Assembly (NCBI GenBank): GCA_036023115.1
Contig: JAYKKT010000055.1
Span: 11,848,501-11,912,500, forward strand
Source: Brasenia schreberi
Taxonomy: Eukaryota > Streptophyta > Magnoliopsida > Nymphaeales > Cabombaceae
Length of the DNA: 64,000 nt
Direction: 5' to 3'
Shown piece after piece: positions 38,121 to 50,530 of this stretch (positions within the stretch are counted from its first letter, which is position 1; each line of letters opens with the position of its first letter). Below the pieces are notes generated by a model that made no database searches, was not told where the DNA came from, and worked only from the letters and a program-made list of their open reading frames with translations. Position numbers and translations under genes: made by a program.

Positions 38121-38260
38121 AGAAAAGTCGATATTCAAAAAAAGAAAGTCGACATTGAAGAAGGAAAGTCGGCATCTAGAAAGGAAGGTCGGCGTCAAAA
38201 AAGAAAAGTCGACGTTAAAGAAAGAAAGTTAACGTCTAGGAAGAAAAGTCAACGTCATCC
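38121..38260. repeat. Array of about 22-bp AAGTCGACGT-like units in solo LTR U3
   Basis: About six imperfect units of the form AAGTCGAYRT followed by an AAGAAAG-like part, in U3 of the solo LTR. Its place before the TATA box is like plant LTR enhancer repeats. Confidence 0.65.
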
Positions 38261-38420
38261 ACGCAAAAGAAAAGTAATGCTCAATTTGGCAAGTAGTGAT
38301 GTTTAATTTGGTAAGCCACTAAGAGGAAACTTACCAGTTTCAAAGTTTAGCATCAAAGGATTAAGCAACTTACCTTATCAAGCTTCATCAAATGAGCAAC
38401 TGCACTTACCATATCAGATG

Positions 38421-38560
38421 GAGCAGGTTTTTGGCAAGAAGGGCCAACACTTCACTTATCTTATCTAAGGGAGCAGATTTTTGGCAAGAAGGGCCAACAC
38501 TTCACTTACCTTATCCAAGGGAGCAGTTTTTGGCAAGAATGACCAGCATTCACTTGCCAA
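38421..38560. repeat. Three 50-bp tandem repeats in solo LTR U3
   Basis: Units start at 38421, 38471 and 38521, each beginning GAGCAG followed by TTTTTGGCAAGAAGG-like sequence. The third is shorter and diverged. They end about 65 bp before the TATA box. Confidence 0.8.
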
Positions 38561-39560
38561 ATGCAACCATCTTCAATAAGGCAACTTACCTTATAAAAAT
38601 TTGTAACAAAGAGGCAACCCTTAGCCTATAAAAGTTGCCCCAAAGGGGCTGCAAATCATAAATCCGAGTTCAATTATCCAATCCACAAATCATCTAGCCA
38701 TCCAACATCCCACCAGAGAGACAGAGAGGAAGAGGAAGAGAGGAAGTAGAAGGTGCGTCGCCACTAACCGCTGGCCATCCTCCAATCTTTCCGCTACAAG
38801 TCCATTCTTCCTTTATTTTTTTATAATTATATCTCTTCTTTCATTAAGCTTTATGGGGTTGTAATTAAGGAGTTCATGTCTCCATGATGATGTATTAATC
38901 AAGGTTCATATGTTGCCCTATCTTTCTTTTAATCATATGCTATTCATTATATATTTTAATTTTGATTCTTTTTACTCCATAACATAATATAAGATTATAG
39001 ACCTCTTAATCCCCCTATGCTCACGTGGTAATTAGAATTTTATTTATTTTGAATAGTTGTAGATTAAATTTTAATTCGGACGAAAACATATGCATAAATT
39101 TGAAAATTTGAAAACTTGTTTTTCTACACTCTACACATGTCCGATGAACGGATTTTATTTCAAGATCCCATGCTCCGAATGTTCTGAAACTTTGCATGTT
39201 TAATCTACACACCAATACACGTTTAATAAAATATTTAAGAATTTTAGGCTTGTAAAATATCACCAATAAAATCGAAGAAGTTTTATTGAAATAGGAATAG
39301 ATTCTGAAAAACCAGAAGTTCCTATAATAGAGGTTGACTTATTACCAAATATCTTTGTACAAATTGAACCAATTTGATTGAAAATAGTCTCATTGGAATG
39401 AAATCCATATTTATCCAACAAGACCAATTTCATAGATATCGAAGGTCTGAGAATGAAAATACAATAGTTTTTCTAAACCTATGACTTTTTGGTACAGGTT
39501 TGTCCCGAATGTCTGAGTTGGGTATATTTTTAGAATTAATTATATAAATATATAGAATAT

Positions 39561-39590
39561 AAAATAAAAATAAAAATAAAAATAAAAATA
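39561..39590. repeat. (AAATA)n microsatellite
   Basis: About five AAAAT units in the U5-like part of the solo LTR. Confidence 0.85.
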
Positions 39591-40384
39591 TTTTCTGAAT
39601 ATGTACATCAAATTCTATTTTTTGTAAAATTTTTAGAATTTTTGGAGATCAATAACTATTTTAAAAAAATTAGAAATGAATCACTGAAAACATAACCAAT
39701 TTCTATTTTTCAAGACTTGGGATATTTTTAAGTTAAGAAGTTAAAATCACGATTTTTTCAAACCATTGAAATTGGAATCTTGTTTTTGAAAACTTACCAG
39801 ATCTCGAACGATTTTCAAAGCTTCTATGTTGACCCTTGAGCATTGGTTCAAGAATGCCTACGTTGAAAAGAGCTCACTTATCCATAATCGTTTACACGAA
39901 GTCAGAATCAATCTTTGCTAGTTTAAGGAAACTAGCTGGCATGCTCGCACACACGACCTTGTTTGAGAATTTTTTTTCGAATATCCCATACACTTCAAAA
40001 TAAAAATTCACGTCTACAATAGTATGGCGACGAAAAATATTATGTGATACCCTAAGTCTTACATAACCTTTCCACTTACTCATTTTTAAATGGTGTGTCA
40101 TTATCCGACACTAGGTCCCTTGAGACTCTAAACCTAGCCAAGATATTTTTCTTAATGAATATCACTACATGTTGTCCTTGGACATTTGCCAACTTCAACT
40201 CATTTAGAAAAATACTCAGTAGCTCCTAGGATGAATCTATGTCCATTAGATGCTATCGAGAAAATTGGCCCTATGATGTCAAATGCTCATATGATAAATG
40301 GCCATGGACTAGTAATGGAATGTAGTGAAGATAATGGAATGTTAATGGCATGCCTCAAGTTTTTGCAAAGTTTTTAGGACTTGT

Positions 40385-40440
40385 ATAAGTGCCTCATACT
40401 CGGCCATATTATTCGAATAAGGAAACTCTAAGTGAAAAGA
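40385..40440 (-). pseudogene. Gypsy RNase H fragment
   Basis: The minus strand reads EFPYSNNMAEYEALIQVLK, matching the NNEAEYEALI helix of Ty3/Gypsy RNase H. Only this short part is visible; it runs straight toward the integrase, so the rest of the linker is lost. Confidence 0.7.
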
Positions 40441-41329
40441 CAATGGGATTTCATCTTTTTTAGGGGATATGAAGATGATGATCCTTCATAAGAACATGAT
40501 TTTGGGTTGAGGATATACAAAGTTTTGGTAAAATCATATTTTGGGATAGCACATGATTTTGTTAAACCAGCTTTTAATAAAATTTTGGTTTTTGAATATT
40601 TTTTCTTTGGTTTTTTAGTTTTTTAATATTTTCAAGACATGCATTTAGAGAAAAAATGTAAAACACTTTCTTTTTGGGATTTTTAATTTTATATTTTTTA
40701 AAAATTTTATATTGTTTTTGGTCTTCGAAGATTTTTCAACTGGTTTTTTTTTCTTCCAAGTATATATTTTTTTTAGATTTTTGATAGAGAAAGTGATACT
40801 TTCCATTAAGTATATAAAGAAAATACTATGAGTTAGGTTTCAAAAAGGAGATCTAAATCATAGGTTCGGTTTTAATGGGCCCTAGGCTACCCCGAATCCA
40901 AATGGTTTTGTATGGGGGTTCGAGAAGTTTAAATGGTTCAAAGCTTAACCCATATCGACCTTGGTTTGGGGATGGCAAAAGGGGTTATAAACACCCTTGG
41001 CCCTCAACTCCTAGACCTTGGTAATGTGTATAACACATGTTTAGGAGCATGCATGTTCCAAGGCTTTTAAGTTTAAAAAACTTGGGATAGAGATGATGAT
41101 TTTGAAACATGCTATCATCTATAGAATGTGATATACTATATACCCTAGGTCTTTTAGAGTAATCTAGGATGTGGATGTTTGAAGTGGGGGACAACCTGCT
41201 AGGGATCAACCTCATGATGGCTTTTCCTTTCTTGCAACTTGGGTGTTGACATGGTTCACTCATGATGCATGGTGAGTTTTAGACTTCTTTGAGGTTCGAG
41301 TTACTCAACCAAGACACTACTGACCTTGT

Positions 41330-41867
41330 CTTTCCAAGAGATCTTGACACATTGATGGAAGGTTGAGGGGACAAACTTGATAGAGTGTATCCAAGGCCTT
41401 CCTAGAAATAAGTAGCAATGAGGGTTGATGTCTAAAGACATGAAACAACCTTTCATGTTGAATTGAGCCGATTTTTATGGAAAGTTTGATCGACCCAAGA
41501 GAATGGAAAGAATTACCATTATACCTATGATAACAATGGTACTTGGTTCAAGCCTCTCTAATGGAATTCTAACTTAGAGGACTATATGCAAGGAGAGGAT
41601 GTTTAGGCTCCCGCTACCATCGACCAAACACTTCTCCATAGAATAGTGATTTAAAACCTCTTTTATATACAAGGCATGGTTGTAGGTTGTTATTGGCCTA
41701 CTCAACTCATCTTTAGAAAAGACGATTGGAATTTGAGTGAGAATGGGCGAGATCAAGAAGGACAATGACTTAGTAGTTATGAATGTGTTAACCTTTGTTT
41801 TTTCTAGATTTTCATTCGATAGTTGTCTATATTTAGGAGAGATTTTGATCAACTCTAAAATAGACAT
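41330..41867 (-). pseudogene. Gypsy aspartic protease
   Basis: The open frame 41574-41867 has IVFSKDELSRPITTYNHALY, then CLVDGSGSLNIL, where the LVDGGSSLNIL active site is expected; the catalytic Asp is present. Downstream pieces (about 41330-41570) read IKLSIKIGSIQHERLFHVF and LLLISRKAL, matching the strand that ends LLLGRPWIH in intact relatives. Stops break the frame. Confidence 0.8.
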
Positions 41868-42399
41868 GTTGATTAAAAGTTTTGATAAATATTTTCTAGA
41901 TCATATAGAGATAACACAACATCTTTACTCTTATAAACACAATGGGATGAATGAGGAATGATGCATACTTTTGAGGCCAGGTAAAATGACCACCTCCTTG
42001 CTTGATTCGTTCCTCAAGTATGGGATTTGTAGATCATTCCGAATATAGTAACCTTCTCAACATTTTCTCTATGGCTCAGTTCTATTTGGGCTCTATGTTG
42101 GTGCTGAGATTTTGGTAAACTACGAATGATTATCAAGTCTCTAACCAGGAATGAGATACTAAACGTTCTCTAGATTACTACTTACTTGACTTTTTTTAAT
42201 ATTACAGGTGAACCATGTGGTGTGTGGCAAGTAGAGTGAACCGCATATGATGCCTGATCACAACAAGCAAGAGCAATCATTTTATGAGAATTCTTGAGGG
42301 CGAAATATACCTCTTTTGAGCTTTGATCAATACTTGTATATTTGGGAAAGACTCCTTAAAAATAGCTTGGGAAGGTTTTGGCTCCTCGAAGATGTGGAG

Positions 42400-43400
42400 C
42401 TTGCCTTACTCAATGAAGTTTAATATTTTATTTTTAAAGAAAAACAATCATTTACATTATGATCCTTTAGCCTATGATACTTGCAAGACTCATTGAGAAA
42501 ACGTTTCTTAGGGGTTTTCCCTTTGGGAAACGGCGGTAAGTTCAATATCCTTAGTATAAAATATTTTTAAAACTTCTGTAAGTGGTTGTCCTAGATGTAT
42601 ATGATCTCTTTTAGTTCTTTCATGTTTGTTTTCATTTTTTGGACTTTACGAATGGATGGTTTGGACTTGAAAAAAAATGTTTATTGGGGTTAGATGGGAA
42701 AGACTCAACTTTAATACTCGCTATCTTTTAAGACTTCACCCCTCCATTTGGAATAGATGATCCATAGACCACAGGCTTTGGTCTAAAAGAGAGACCCTTA
42801 GCTTTCAAAAGGTCATCGTACACTCCCTTCTTCAAAATTGATACAAAAAGATATGACTTTTTGATGAGTTTTTCAAATGTGTTAATTTCATGGAGAGAAT
42901 AGTGCTTTCAAATTGGTTATGAAATTTTCTGAAATCAACATTACCGTACAACTCTTGGATATGGGTTCCTTGACTTCCCTGAGCAAAGATCTCCATCTCA
43001 CAATGAAGGCGTCGACATCTTCATTGTAAGCTTGCTTAACATCTCTCAAAGAGTGGAGAGTTATGACGACCTTAACATTGTGTGAGAATCTTTAAATGAA
43101 GCAATTAACAAACTCTTCAAAGGTGGTGAATTGACAAATCATATGAGACCAACTACTTAGACACATTCTCTTGAGAGAGTGTGGGAACCAATTGACCCAT
43201 TTGAATCCTTTTTTTACAGGCCTTTCTAGAAAAGAGTTGTAAATGAAATCTGTGATCTCCATAGCCATCATATAAGTAAAAGCTTGACATTTCATTCTCA
43301 CTATTGGTTTGATAATCGGATGATAAAAGGTTTGACAGTGAGTATACTTTTTTTTCTTTTGATTGTCTATTTAGCAATTGTTGTATGACCCTCCTATCTT
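42400..43400 (-). pseudogene. Gypsy gag
   Basis: The frame at 43092-43301 contains GFKWVNWFPHSLKRMC and HMICQFTTFEEFVNCFI. It continues, after a stop, as NVKVVITLHSLRDVKQAYNE and VDAFIVRWRSL. This is the pattern of plant Gypsy gag (W---LP---I-SW-E----F---F, then R-----E-V--FI-RW). A Zn-knuckle-like CKYHRLKDHNVNDC is found at about 42444-42486, the C-K-H---GH---C variant of this lineage. Frameshifts break it. Confidence 0.75.
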
Positions 43401-44168
43401 TGAGGGTAAAAGACTCAAGGTTGGGTTCCCCTTCCTTGAATTGGGAGGTCGGTTGGCTCTCTAGATATGATTTGTCTTCCTACAAACATGGGGTGGTTTT
43501 CCATGGGAAGAACATGACTTGACTACATCGATCTCTTGGCTTAGGGCAACAATCTCTCTTTTAATCATAATTCTCTCAACTCTCTTTTTAGAGAGGTGAT
43601 CTTATCATCCTTGGTTTTAGATATTGATTGGATTAACTTGTACTTGGAAGTTTTTGACCTATGGGCAAGTTTTGGAAAAAGTTTAGAACAAGACTTGAAA
43701 ATCAACTTGTTTTAAAAGAGTTCAATGGGATTGAAACGACTCCTCAAAGACCTAAGTCTCACCGCGTATGCCATTTATTCTGTAAACAAATTTTCGGTCT
43801 CATGTGAACTTAAAACTTTGCTTACAAAACATGTGTGTGAGCATACCATCAAGTCTACTTAAACTTGCAAAGGTTTGGGTATGACTTTGACTTATTAGGT
43901 GAATGTGGGAAGTGGGTTCTTATTGATATAGGCCTTCTTCAACTGACACTCAAAGATCACCTTAGATGCTTAGGAAGAGTTATTTTGAAATTTGTAGTTT
44001 CTCAAAACACTTTTGATTCAAATGAGTCTTTTCTAAAACCACATTTTATGCATAACTAGGTTCAATTATGTGAAGAACAAAATTGATTCTATTTTACCAA
44101 CTTCATATTTTATCAAGGTATTTTTTGGGGTCTAAAAACCTTGAAAATTTCGTCCAAGTCAGTGTTGG

Positions 44169-45609
44169 TGTAAGGTTTTATTGATAATTTTTGTTTATAT
44201 TTTCAAGTCCTTTGGTGATTAGATAAAAATCAGAGAGCTATTTGAGAATTTGGATAGTGCTTGTGATTAAAACTCAGATCTCCTATTTTCACAAAATTTA
44301 TCACTCTAAAAAGCTATAGATGTTGCCTTTTCGATGACACCATCCTCAATAGATTTGGGTACATACAACCTAGTTATATCAATTTAATAAATGATAGTCA
44401 AAAAACTTCTTTAATAGGTAGATTTGGTCCGAACGAAGTCTGATCTTTGATGATTTTTTTATGAGCTTTGTACCCATCCAAAATTCGTGAAAATTTTACT
44501 AGATATTTTTCTACGTCCACTAAATGAAAAATCTTGACAACTCTGTAAGAGGGATATTCACTTGGGAAATATATGCAAACATATCCCTAAGATAAATATA
44601 TTGTTGATTAATCCACCATAAGAGTGGTTTCATACTCATGTCATCAAATGTAATAAGGCAACTACGTACCTCTTATGGATTATTGAATTAATTTAGGAAT
44701 AACCACTCCGTTAAAGAAGTAAGAGAAGGGATGATATATCATATAAGTATAAAATAAGAACAGGGAGTATAATATATAGGTATATTGGGGAATAATCAAC
44801 AAAAATTACAAAGTGAACCAAATCCTTTGTGGCTTTAGACTCGAGCAATCTTCCTTTTGTAATAATGTGCTATGGAAATGATTATTTTCTCTTGAGATAT
44901 AATGATTTCGGGGAAGAACCCTGAGTTTACAATGAATAAGACAAAATGAAAGAGAAAGAGAGGTAGATCAAAGGCTTCTCTCTTGGTCTCTCTCCTTCTT
45001 TTGTTGGATGATTCTTCCTTGGATGACTCCCTTCTCTCTTGGGCTAGTCTCCTTTTTTCCTTATGTTTTCTTCTTTTTGTTGGGCAAAGCTCCTTATTTA
45101 TAGGTACCAAACCAAACTAGATTTTTTTCGGATTACTAGGCCTTATTCGGATCCAAATCCCTAGTCTTTTTGCACAACTGTTGGGGGAGATCCACACATG
45201 GGAGGAGCTGCTGGACACGTGTGTCATGTGAGAAGAGGGCAGGAGGATGATTTTCACTTGGGCTTAAGCTATAGACGAACTTGAGTCTTCTGAGTTTCTA
45301 AGGTTCTGCTCCTTTCTCCTCCATGTTTTAAACATGTTTGTTCTGTTCTTTTGCCTTTTAAATATTTTATTTTGTTGGGTAAAACAGTTATTTTGCAAAT
45401 GTTTTGTAGGTAAAATTTATTTTATTGCCAAATACCTCATTTTAACTTCTACATCCCTTTTCTTAAAGAAATCATGCTTGAAACAATGAAATTTTGTCAA
45501 TACAATCTTGAGGGCAAAATGATAATTTTTAGATTTTTGTAAAAGTTTTGAAATTTTTTTGGTGGGGCTTAAAGTATGCCTCATTTTCAAGAAATTTTGG
45601 ATGTTTACA
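44169..45609 (-). repeat. Right (5') LTR of the Gypsy element
   Basis: On the minus strand it starts TGTAAACATCC at 45609 and probably ends CCTTACA at 44169, about 1.44 kb with inverted TGTAA/TTACA ends. A TATAAATAA sequence lies at 45094-45102. The inner boundary is uncertain by several bases, and no standard primer site was recognised after it. The charged frame at 44835-45110 is a translation of LTR low-complexity sequence. Confidence 0.7.
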
Positions 45610-47295
45610 CCTAGTTAAACCCTCTTTCTTTTCCAAGTCATCAACTTGTTGAACTTAAACAAAAAGAATTTTGTCTAGGTGGAGTTTTATTAAAGCTCTG
45701 ATCTCAAGCTAGGGCGCTATCAATCGGCCTTAATAAACTACTCTACTTAGAGTTTGATAATAATTCTAACTTTTATCCATTGATTAATGAAAATTTTGTC
45801 GCATGGCAGATGTCAAAAAGACTATCCAGCCCTGCTTAGTTCGGGCTTGTCTAATGAATCTTCGGCCCCATTTAACCAACCGACGTATTAGCTGGTGGTG
45901 TATCATTCATGAGGCTACTTTAGCATTCCAAGTGACTTTAGTGAGTTATTTTGTGTTTAGTTTTTGTAAAATGCAACCAACGTTTTTTGAATGCTACATT
46001 TGGGACATTATCTACCTCTTCCCTATGATGTGCTTTTAATTACAAGATTAGATAGGGAAACATGTCTAACAAATGATTAAGAGGCTACTTTAGTGAGTCA
46101 TTTTATGCCATGAGTGCTATATGTATGACAATTGTTACCACTCAACAAAGAATTGCTTTTAATTTATAATAATTGAATGCTGATATTATGAAGTAAACGA
46201 CGATTTCATGTGGGATTCAAGTTTACCAACATTCGGTAGAAAAGGCCAATCTTGTGCAATACTCAAGTTTGTCAATATCTTCAATAAAGGGCCAATTTCG
46301 TGCTGGCTCCAAGTTTGTCGACATTTAAAAGCAAAAAAGTTTATTTCTCCCACAAAGTCGATCTCTCCAAGTAAGAAGTCAATCTCTCTCCAAGCCCTTA
46401 AGACCCCCAACATATTTGAGGCCTATGACAATCTAAAATGTACGCTTGCCAAGGGAGAGTTCTCTATGACAAGGTGGCATCTTAGGTTGCGACCCTAAAC
46501 AACTGTGTAGCATAGGCCTAACTAGACATCGCCGGTTTGAACCCAAACTGCAGTTGGAACCGGAAATGAACCAGGCTGTAAACTCACTAGACCCTGATAT
46601 GACCTACCGAAGGTCACCTCAACTCAAGACGGACCAGCCTATGTCTAGCCATGTTATGGAAGTCAATTCACAGCTAATTGAAGGTCTAAATGATACTCAT
46701 GACCTAACATAGGAACAAATCAAGTTGGAGTTGAAACATAGGATGCATCAAACCCAAACACAAATTAGCTTGAAAATGTGAGTCCATTGGATGATGTGGT
46801 AGGCCCATAGGATATACCCATGGCTTGCCGATCCCTATCTTAGACTCATTCGAATTACATTTACATTTGATTTAAGATTTTTGAAGTTATTTTATTTTTT
46901 AATTTATTTAATTAAGTACAACAACTACCTTATTCATTCTAGAGGAAAATGAATTGTAAAAAGATTGAAATACTATTGATCTATGAAAAAGGATGCGCTT
47001 GCAATAAATTCTAAGCCTTTCATTATGGATTCCCTTAGTTAATCTTTTGATCAAACTGCCTTCTTCTTCCTCTACTCTTTTGAATTCATTCTCTCTAGTT
47101 TATCGATTAAAAATAGAAAATTATATCATTTCAAGGCTGCAACTTTATGGCGATCAATTAAGATTTTCAGCCCCTTAAACCAATAAAAGAAGTCTTCAAA
47201 GAGCTTTGGAGCTGCTTTTCACATCCCAAAAGGTCTACTTTTGTCGATTCTATTCATATTGCAACTGTGGTGAGAATCAAAGCGAAACCACTTAC
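45610..47295. other. Intergenic DNA, no gene recognised
   Basis: Frames at 45803-46039 and on both strands near 46186-46498 overlap and show no domain. Repeated CAATCTCTC/GATCTCTCC units are seen near 46340-46400. Likely old transposon DNA. Confidence 0.4.
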
Positions 47296-47310
47296 GCGTT
47301 CCTAACTACA

Positions 47311-47511
47311 ATAACAACAACAACTAAGCCTTTTCCCATACTAGATGGGGTCGGCTACATGGATTCTTTGTTTCCAAAAAGCCCTATCATATTCCATGTT
47401 AGCAATTAACTCACAATAAGCTAGATCATTCATTATTGTTTCTTTCCAACACTTTTGTGGTCGTCCTCTACCTCTTTTAATACTTTCAAAATCTAGTTTT
47501 TCATACCTTTA
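47311..47511 (-). mobile_element. RTE-type LINE, copy D, 200-bp 3' tail only
   Basis: Contains the reverse complement of the RTE 3' end: (CAA)n, then CTAAGCCTTTTCCCATACTA and GGGGTCGGCTACATGGATTC, then the KCWKETI-coding stretch. GCGTTCCTAACTACA (47296-47310) and GCATTCCCAACTACA (47512-47526) flank it, a 15-bp duplication with two changes. Confidence 0.95.
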
Positions 47512-47526
47512 GCATTCCCAACTACA

Positions 47527-49676
47527 TCGAGCTGAAATCTTTTAGTCAATTTTATTTTATTCTGATTCATTAAAATCAGACTTTTTTTTGTATATCCTAA
47601 GGCTGAAACACATCAATTTGCATCAGAGTGATTCATGCATGAAAGGTTCAGGATTAAAGGCAAGCTCTCGCAATACAAAGAGAACCATCTCTCGAAGAGA
47701 TTTGATGAGCAATGCATAAAATTTAACTTCCAATTGAGAAGATGAAGGGGCCCATCATGGGTCAATCAACAACTCCGGTAGTCACTCAAAAGGCTGGCCA
47801 ACCGCCACTCAATCGGTTGTTCCACCATAATTGCAGGAAAATTAGGCTTGCAACAAATATGACCTTGATTTGGAGCATTGATCATAAAGAATTTGATGAA
47901 GAAGCCCTCTCATTCTCTAGACCAGTTCTATTATTCAAGCAATACCAGAGTCATTGAGTTGCCGCCACCTCCACCACAAAGTCAAGCAATACCAAATATT
48001 TGAACATCCATGGAAATTCATTAAAGAGGAAAAGCTAGAAAAAATTTGGGTTATATTTGTCAATATCTATTTTCCTGGTGAATTGCCTTATTCAAATTGG
48101 AGCTTTCTCTAATGCGTTATATACAAAGAATTGAGACCCTATCAAACAATCTAAGACCCAAGTGGATCAGATTGTTAATAGAATTCTGTTGACGAAAAGA
48201 TTGTGTAAAATCAATGAAGATAGCAAAGTTCTAAAAACTTTTGGTGGAGGAGACCTCTTCATGTTATATTCCATGGCTGAAGTCTTAAAGCTAGAATGTT
48301 CATGTACCAAGGAAAAGCATAATTTGATTTCTAATGTGTCTGAAATTCCTACAAAATCTAACGAAGTATCATTGTCCAACTTGCTGAAGATCTCCTACCC
48401 AAATATGGAATCAAAAGAAACTAAAAAGTTTACCACTGGAAACACATTGAATCACGAGACTATGAGCATAGAATAAAAAAATTTGAAATTTTGGTAACAG
48501 AAAAAAATCAAGCAATCTGAAGAAGTCATGTAGTCCATATAGAAAAATGAAGAATATTGTGTTACAGTGCTAAAATTTTATCTTTCAACTCTTAACGAAG
48601 TTTCGGTTGAAATTTCAAGTGAGCTGCCTCAAAAGGTGTTCATTTAGGCAGCTATCTATTTGAGACTTTATATCTTAAGAATCCTTCTCAAATAATCAAG
48701 TTACTTCAGTATTTTGGAATTTTATGTGTCAAAATCTTTCAAGTGACACTTAGGTAAGCCTATGATTGTTACTATTTAAACCTTCATTCGTAACTTGTTA
48801 CGATCTTGGTATAAACAACCTATAATAGAGAAAGCAAAACCGAGTGAAATTGGAATTTTTCTTGGTGAAATATTTTGTCCTATAATAGAATTGACTATTG
48901 AAGAAGAAAATTCATCAAATATTTTGCAGTTGCTGAAAAATTCTGAAAAATTGCAGATCAGCACTTCTCTGAGTCAGCTTTCAATTTCCACAAGAATTAC
49001 GTCAATCTGATTGTATAACGCTGAGATAAAATCAAATTCCTCTGAAGGAGTAAAACAGTTATGCAATAAGGATCTAGAAAATTAGATCCTATTCCAAAAG
49101 TCTCACTCATCTAAATGGAATGATAACTTACACCTAAGTATCAACTTATAAAGTGCCCACAAGTGTCAGGATCTATTGATCAAGTTGCAAGTATGATGAA
49201 ATTTGTTAGGGTTATTTAGTAAATCTCAACCATGATTATGAAGTTTTCCCACATGATCTTTGTTATACACTAAGATATGGACCTGCAGGGCTTATGATGC
49301 TTAATAAATCTAACTTGAGTTTTGTTGCAAGTGACATGTAAATAATGATGCTTGCAATAGATTTTTTGATGTACGTAAGTTCTGAGGCAAGTATATATGC
49401 TTTAATTAGGGTGAAAGAATTTAGTATGTCGTAACTAATTTATATAAAGTTTTAACCAGTTAATGGTGATTCAAGTGCATGCCTAGAGATAGTATGCAAA
49501 TATGCTCTCATTATTTGCATGTTATTTGCTTTGATTTAGCTTAGGTGGGTTTAGATTATTTTGAACACAGGTTTCTGACATTAGGTCATATGCCAATGCG
49601 ACTAGTTACTCAATTGTGGTAAGATTTGCTTTTGTTCGTATTTGGGAAGGAAATTCAAATTTGTAGTTGGGAAGGA
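47527..49676 (+). other. Unrecognised short frames, possible gene or transposon debris
   Basis: Plus-strand frames at 47742-47957, 48162-48476 (104 residues) and 48795-49010 follow one another with stops between. They show no motif I can assign and no convincing splice chain. A decayed gene is possible but unproven. After 49020 no coding signal is seen. Confidence 0.3.
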
Positions 49677-50530
49677 TGTTGTGACCTGGATCTTACTTCA
49701 AGACCTAGATCAGAATTGAATACCGAAAGATCCAAAACTGATCCAAAACCACATTCAATATTTGAAGATGATTGGAGATCCAAAATCCAATTCATATAAG
49801 GTTTTTCAAATGCAAATGAAGATCAAGAGACCAAAGTCAAAATGGAGTTCAGCTATTCATATTAGTTGAAAAGACAATTGAAGAATTTATTGAAGAAAGA
49901 TTCCACCATTTGATGATGAAGTTATCTGAAGACAATTGAGTGTTTATCTTCGAGTCTCTTATACCTATAGCGGTCTACACATATCAAATGTAATTTAGAC
50001 TATAAATAGACTTCTTTTGTAATTGAAATGCGTCTTGGATTATGTTTGAGAATTAAGGCTTAGAGTTAATGGATCGACTTTCTTTATCCTCTTTACCTTC
50101 GATGATTGTTCTATTTCTTGGATAGCTGCCGTGTCCCCTTAGAGCTACGTTGTTTTTATCCCCCTACAGCTATGTTCTCTTTCTCTTTCTCTCTATCCTT
50201 CTCTTAATTATTTATCTCTCTCTTGAATCAAAAGCGTCACTGTTGCACAACCAGTTGTGTACAATCCTGTTGTTAGCATGAAACTACAATCTCAACCATT
50301 GAGAAGAAATTGCTACTGCATCCAACTTCTACAATCAATTTTTGTCGCCAACACAAATGCCTGCCTTCACTGTTTCTGCTGAAAGGAAGTGTTTTTCTCG
50401 CTACTTTTCTCATTTGAACCAAGATTGAAGTCTGCCATGTCTGCCAATAAAACGACCTGCGACATGTTGCAGATTGCCTATTTTCCAGCATCGCGTCTTA
50501 GACGTCCAACTTCTGCTCTCACCAACAACA
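49677..50530 (+). mobile_element. Possible LTR with TATA box
   Basis: A block starting TGTTGTGACC and ending CAACAACA contains a TATAAATAG box at 50001, then CT-rich leader-like sequence at 50170-50225. This is LTR-like architecture. No flanking duplication or primer site was found, so it may instead be another promoter-bearing repeat. Confidence 0.3.

Larger units (their letters stand above)
37356..40018 (+). mobile_element. Solo LTR of 2.66 kb inside the Gypsy integrase
   Basis: Starts TGTAAACACCC and ends GTCTACA (TG...CA, similar inverted ends). It is flanked by GTAGT (37351-37355) and ATAGT (40019-40023), a 5-bp duplication with one change. It has a TATAAAAG box at 38627-38634, so U3 is 37356 to about 38655, with an R/U5-like remainder. 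No gag or pol was recognised inside, which fits LTR-LTR recombination. Short frames inside it (for example 37203-37652, which also crosses its edge) are not genes. Confidence 0.8.
36740..40340 (-). pseudogene. Gypsy integrase, split by a solo LTR
   Basis: Before the insertion (about 40019-40290) the minus strand reads IIGPIFSIASNGHRFILGAT, then EYFSK, and after stops SDNDTP and ITQYFSSPYY. After the insertion (36740-37350) it reads YPPSNGQ, EATNKNLINIIDKTLERGWI, then HEKLYEALWAHRTSIRTPTN and, further on, HFEVGDLMLKTIYQ. These are the catalytic core and C-terminal domains of Ty3/Gypsy integrase. The break falls exactly at the PYY/YPPSNGQ point of the core. Confidence 0.85.
31500..45609 (-). 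mobile_element. Old Ty3/Gypsy retrotransposon of about 14 kb with nested insertions
   Basis: Two diverged copies of the same long sequence lie at about 31500-33517 and 44169-45609 in the same orientation. Between them, the minus strand carries gag (42400-43400), protease (41330-41870), RNase H (about 40385-40440) and integrase (36740-40340), the Ty3/Gypsy order. Inside are a solo LTR (37356-40018) and an RTE LINE (34419-36554). The reverse transcriptase expected between 40440 and 41330 was not recognised and is probably deleted. The remaining stretches (33531-34407, 36566-36739, 40441-41329, 43400-44168) show no readable domain. Confidence 0.85.
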
